In this document: in pieces, positions 41,478 through 44,550 of the stretch
Position numbering within the stretch: position 1 is the first letter of the stretch
How the letters are laid out: every line of letters starts with the position of its first letter
Source: OM182 bacterium MED-G24
GTDB lineage: Bacteria; Pseudomonadota; Gammaproteobacteria; Pseudomonadales; Azotimanducaceae
Assembly (NCBI GenBank): GCA_002457275.1
Contig: NTKD01000009.1
Location: forward strand, 1 to 44,550
Reading direction: 5' to 3'
DNA: 44,550 nt
The notes under the pieces: generated by a model
Database searches by the model: none
Told to the model about the DNA's origin: nothing
Seen by the model: only the letters and a program-made list of their open reading frames with translations
Translations under genes and position numbers: made by a program

Positions 41478-42850
41478 TCCGGTTGGGCAGTGTTTTTGTG
41501 GGTTGGTTCTATACGACCTGCGACACGCCACAAGCGCAGACACAACAGACTTGCGGCACCAGTCACCGCGATTGTCAGGCCGATCCAGAATCCAAAGGCA
41601 CCCTGCGCCGGTACACCGACCCCGTAGCCCAGCACCCAGCCCACTGGAAGTCCCGCACCCCAGTAGGCCGCGATCGCCATGACCATGGGAATCCGGGTGT
41701 CCTTGTAACCCCGGAGTGCGCCAAGTGCGGTCGCCTGAATGGCATCCATCACCAGGAAAAACGCAACGAACATTAGCAATGATGAGCCCAGGGTGGCGAC
41801 GGCCGGGTCATGCGTATAAAGGGCAACGATGTCTTCTCGAAAGATGAAAATTGCCACCGCGCTCAGTGCGCTCACGAGGACTGTCCCTGCGACGGTGAGA
41901 AAGGCGCTCTCTCGTGCACCATTCGGGTCGGATTCACCGAGCCTGAATCCCACTCGAATCGTAGCGGCCATTCCCAGTGCCATGGGGATCATGAAGGCGA
42001 CCCCGTTGATGTTGAACGCAATGTTATGCGAAGCAACCGTTTCAGCACCCAATCGACCCAGCAGGAGAGTGACTGCTGAGAACATCCCGACCTCGGCAAA
42101 CAGCGTCCCTGCAATCGGGACACCGACGCGGAGGAGTTCCGCGATTCTTTGAGCATCGGGCAGGCTGAACTGGTGCCACCAGGCTGTGGCGTTGAATCGC
42201 GGACGCGTCACGACGAGGAGGATCATGGTGAACTGGAACCACATGATGATCGCCTGGGCGACACCACACCCGGCACCGCCCATCGCGTCGATCCCAAAGG
42301 CTCCGAAGATCAACACGTAGTTGAGCGGGATCTTGAGCAGCAGCGCTGAAACGATAATGATCATTGCGGGGCGTGCATAGCTCATCCCATCTGCGAGGAA
42401 ACGCAAACAATAGAAAGCCATCAGTGCAGGAATTCCCCAGGCAGTTGCCTTCAGGTAGTTGACGGCAATCGCGCTGGCATCGGGATCGATCTCCATCCAA
42501 TGGAAGACAGGCTGAATGGAAGACAGGAGCAGGGCCACCAGAACGCCCCCTGTGACTGCGATGTAAAGCCCCTGTCGTATGACCTCGCCGATATCCCGAT
42601 ACGCCTTGGCTCCATGGTACTGGGCAACACTGGGTGTCACTGCCTGAAGAATGCCCATGACCAGCAGCATGGTCGGCCACATCATCGCACCGGCCAGCGC
42701 GACCCCCGCGAGGTCTTGAGAACCGTACCGACCTGCCATGACCGCATCAGCGACCGACGTGCCCATCTGCGCAAGCTGAGCACCCGCGAGCGGTAGCGAC
42801 AGACGGAATAAGGTGCGTGCTTCTGTGGTGATGGCGTGTTTGTTGGCCAA
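41474..42850 (-). CDS. MATE family multidrug efflux protein (NorM-like)
   Basis: A 458-residue MATE transporter with twelve predicted helices in two halves. Typical sequences are LSLPLAGAQLAQMGTSVADAVMAGR and, in the second half, VGVPIAGTLFAEVGMFSAVTLLLGR. NorM pumps exchange Na+ or H+ for cationic drugs. It ends 4 bases inside lptG. It is the only intact drug pump of its own here besides the ABC system. Confidence 0.95.
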   Translation of the reverse strand: MANKHAITTEARTLFRLSLPLAGAQLAQMGTSVADAVMAGRYGSQDLAGVALAGAMMWPTMLLVMGILQAVTPSVAQYHGAKAYRDIGEVIRQGLYIAVTGGVLVALLLSSIQPVFHWMEIDPDASAIAVNYLKATAWGIPALMAFYCLRFLADGMSYARPAMIIIVSALLLKIPLNYVLIFGAFGIDAMGGAGCGVAQAIIMWFQFTMILLVVTRPRFNATAWWHQFSLPDAQRIAELLRVGVPIAGTLFAEVGMFSAVTLLLGRLGAETVASHNIAFNINGVAFMIPMALGMAATIRVGFRLGESDPNGARESAFLTVAGTVLVSALSAVAIFIFREDIVALYTHDPAVATLGSSLLMFVAFFLVMDAIQATALGALRGYKDTRIPMVMAIAAYWGAGLPVGWVLGYGVGVPAQGAFGFWIGLTIAVTGAASLLCLRLWRVAGRIEPTHKNTAQPD

Positions 42851-42961
42851 AAAGGTGTTCCTGTACGAGTCTGCACCGTCGCAGATCCGCGAAAGGCCTG
42901 GGGGTGAATCAAGGATTTGCCAGTATACAGCGCGGTTGATACTGGTCGAGAGGAGAGTGTC

Positions 42962-44185
42962 GTGACTTGCATTCGACGTAATGACTCACCATTCTTCACT
43001 TCTTCTGACGGGTGCCTGGAAGCCATGAAAACAACCAATATATTTGGTAACCATGAGTTGTGCCGATACGAATACGACGAGGTCCTCTCCGGCGATCTGG
43101 ATATCGAAGCGTTTGCCGTTCAGGTTCTGAATGCAGTAGACAGGCACGGATTTGCGGTTATCGAAAACGCGGTGCAAGGCCCTGCGTGTAATCAGGTGGT
43201 CTCCGAGATGCGTTCCTATATTGAAGCCACGCCCCATGGTCTGCATGGGCTTGGGGGTACCCGTCGTTGTGGTGCCTTGGTTGCTCGATCGGCATCAAGT
43301 CATCAGATGATTGCTCATCCCGTGATTCTTGAGCTGGCCAAACGGATCTTGGGCGAACAGAAACTGAATGGGGACGCCGTTCGGATCAACGGGCGGGAAG
43401 GTCCGGGTGAGCAGGGTTTTCGTTATCCCTGGCAGTTGCACCTGACTCAGATCATTGATGTTGGACCCGGCGGCGGTGGGGATGACATGCCCCATCAGTT
43501 GCAGCTGCATCGGGCCAACGGCATGTGGCTTCATGACTTCCAACATGTCGGTATCGATCCCCAGATGGAAGTGATGTGGGCGCTGTCGGATTTTACCGAA
43601 GAGAATGGGGCAACCCATGCGGTACTGGGGAGCCACCGCGAAGCGCCGAGGAATGGAACAGGAGGTTATGGAGAACCGACCGTGCAGGCCGTCATGCCTA
43701 AAGGCAGTGTGATGATCTGGACAGGCTGGTCAATCCATGGCGCGGGTGTCAATCGCAGTGCTGATCGACGGGTGGGTATGAATATCAACTACGCGCTCGG
43801 CTTCCTGGCCCAGGAGGAAAACCAGTTGCTTGCCTGCCCGCCACACATTGCCAGAAAACTTCCGGAACAGATGCAGCGGTTGATGGGCTATCGACAACCC
43901 GCGGCGGCACTGAACTATGTGGCCGAATGTCAGCCTCCGGAGGACTCGGTTCTTCAGGAGGATTTTGATGTGCTGGTCCCTGGTGCCCATGGGCATGTGA
44001 TGAACCCGGCGCTGGACGGACCTGGATTTGCGCCTGAAAATGAGGCTGCTTTTGAGGCGAAAGTCGCTGATCTGGAGCGTCAGAAATCTGCGGCCATTGC
44101 AGTCGATGACCTGGAGCAGGCGTTGCACCTAAAACATGCGATCAGTGTGCTGCATCGGTCGCCACGTACCACCAAACAGCAATGA
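42962..44185 (+). CDS. PhyH family protein with altered metal motif
   Basis: A 407-residue PhyH-type protein. The first metal motif should be HxD or HRD; here it reads QLQLHRANGMW (H183-R-A185), with Ala in place of Asp. The rest is well kept: EVMWALSDFTEENGATHAVLGSH, the distal H259 in GWSIHGAGVNRS, and R269/R270. A-for-D is known in iron/2OG halogenases, where halide takes the Asp place, but their motif is HxA/G with other features, so only a test can tell. GTG 42962 has AGGAG at a good distance; ATG 43025 is the alternative. It is 15 bases from the phosphatase gene. Confidence 0.85.
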   Translation: MTCIRRNDSPFFTSSDGCLEAMKTTNIFGNHELCRYEYDEVLSGDLDIEAFAVQVLNAVDRHGFAVIENAVQGPACNQVVSEMRSYIEATPHGLHGLGGTRRCGALVARSASSHQMIAHPVILELAKRILGEQKLNGDAVRINGREGPGEQGFRYPWQLHLTQIIDVGPGGGGDDMPHQLQLHRANGMWLHDFQHVGIDPQMEVMWALSDFTEENGATHAVLGSHREAPRNGTGGYGEPTVQAVMPKGSVMIWTGWSIHGAGVNRSADRRVGMNINYALGFLAQEENQLLACPPHIARKLPEQMQRLMGYRQPAAALNYVAECQPPEDSVLQEDFDVLVPGAHGHVMNPALDGPGFAPENEAAFEAKVADLERQKSAAIAVDDLEQALHLKHAISVLHRSPRTTKQQ

Positions 44186-44200
44186 ACCCTGTAGGATGAC

Positions 44201-44550
44201 ATGACTTCAAAAACACCGGAGATGACCTCTCAACTCGACCACCCGGACAGGGCGTTACCGCTCAGTAGTATTGAGAATGCCCGTGACCTCGGTGGTTATC
44301 GGACGGCTGATGGTCGGCGAACAAAATTTGGTGCCTTCATCCGAACAGCGGACATGCACCAGGTCAGTGACGCTGATCGCTTCGAGATGAAGGAACGCGG
44401 CGTCACTATGGTGATTGACCTGCGCATGCAACGTGAGCGGGATGACAAGCCGAATTTGTTCAGTCATGGCGATGATCTCACGTTCAGGGTGCACGATTTC
44501 TGGGGAGATCGTTTTGACACCTATCGTTCACCGGATCGATCGGCGGCGCC
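44201..44550 (+). CDS. Tyrosine-protein phosphatase family protein, N-terminal part
   Basis: From ATG 44201 (AGGA 5 bases upstream) the frame reads IENARDLGGYRTADGRRTKF, FIRTADMHQVSDADR and GVTMVIDLRMQRERD, the opening of Y_phosphatase3/DSP-like phosphatases, to the window end. The catalytic CxxGxxR lies beyond the window. It probably forms one transcript with the PhyH gene before it, 15 bases away. Confidence 0.85.
   Translation, partial: MTSKTPEMTSQLDHPDRALPLSSIENARDLGGYRTADGRRTKFGAFIRTADMHQVSDADRFEMKERGVTMVIDLRMQRERDDKPNLFSHGDDLTFRVHDFWGDRFDTYRSPDRSAA

Noticed and set aside
1-44550. Mobile elements, prophage, CRISPR arrays, tRNA or rRNA genes
   Set aside because: No transposase or integrase similarity, no regularly spaced repeats, and no tRNA-like cloverleaf or rRNA sequence was recognised.

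Overview
The window looks like chromosomal DNA of a gammaproteobacterium. The evidence is lptF-lptG, a divergent bfr/bfd pair, a MacB-type ABC exporter with HlyD-like adaptors, PomA/MotB-like stator genes with a possible FliA -10 box, and a NorM/MATE pump. No rRNA, tRNA, CRISPR array, transposase or phage gene was seen. Several Fe(II)/2-oxoglutarate (or related) oxygenases, SDR enzymes, CoA-thioester enzymes and a sulfotransferase, together with many broken genes, would fit a marine, possibly host-associated (for example sponge) lineage. That lifestyle is inference; the sequence alone does not identify the organism.

Layout. 1-2.6 kb: cut-off sulfotransferase, then a PhyH dioxygenase and an APH-like kinase. 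2.8-5.4 kb (minus): small unknown protein, c-type cytochrome, and damaged motB and motA. 5.6-9.1 kb (plus): TauD-like oxygenase, CYTH-CHAD protein, M28-like protein. 9.1-11 kb: bfr and bfd around an AT-rich regulatory gap, then a tandem DUF3192-like protein. 11-16.2 kb (minus): exporter operon of one ATPase, three HlyD-like adaptors and one MacB/FtsX permease. 16.4-19.1 kb: nitronate-monooxygenase-like enzyme, and a thiolase-fold/DUF35 pair. 19.2-24 kb (plus): broken PhyH-HEAT gene, then SDR, unknown protein, LarA-like protein, CmcJ-like oxygenase. 24-25.5 kb (minus): four consecutive broken genes including ArsR and AHSA1 relics. 25.5-30 kb (minus): Gfo/Idh/MocA dehydrogenase, enoyl-CoA hydratase, acidic protein with a damaged start, SDR. 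29.8-30.5 kb (plus): AraC relic joined to a GST pseudogene. 30.5-32.3 kb (plus): PhyH and aldo/keto reductase. 32.3-37.1 kb (minus): VOC protein, TIR-TM-TolB-like pseudogene, OsmC, and a GMC oxidoreductase with its small subunit. 37.4-39.1 kb: histidine-phosphatase pseudogene, SDR lacking its Tyr, and the 3' stub of an RND pump. 39.3-44.5 kb: lptF, lptG, MATE pump, PhyH, and the start of a tyrosine phosphatase.

Two themes stand out. First, oxygenases: five intact genes (three PhyH, one TauD, one CmcJ) and one PhyH pseudogene lie in 44 kb, mixed with SDR, AKR, GMC and CoA-linked enzymes, as expected for breakdown or tailoring of lipids, terpenoids or steroids. Second, decay: at least ten genes carry in-frame stops, indels, deletions or are reduced to stubs, mainly between 24 and 39 kb. 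Many frame breaks are best explained by loss of a single base, and most broken genes also carry nonsense codons or deletions, so assembly error alone is a poor explanation. The motA and motB lesions are the exception, where error or recoding remains possible.
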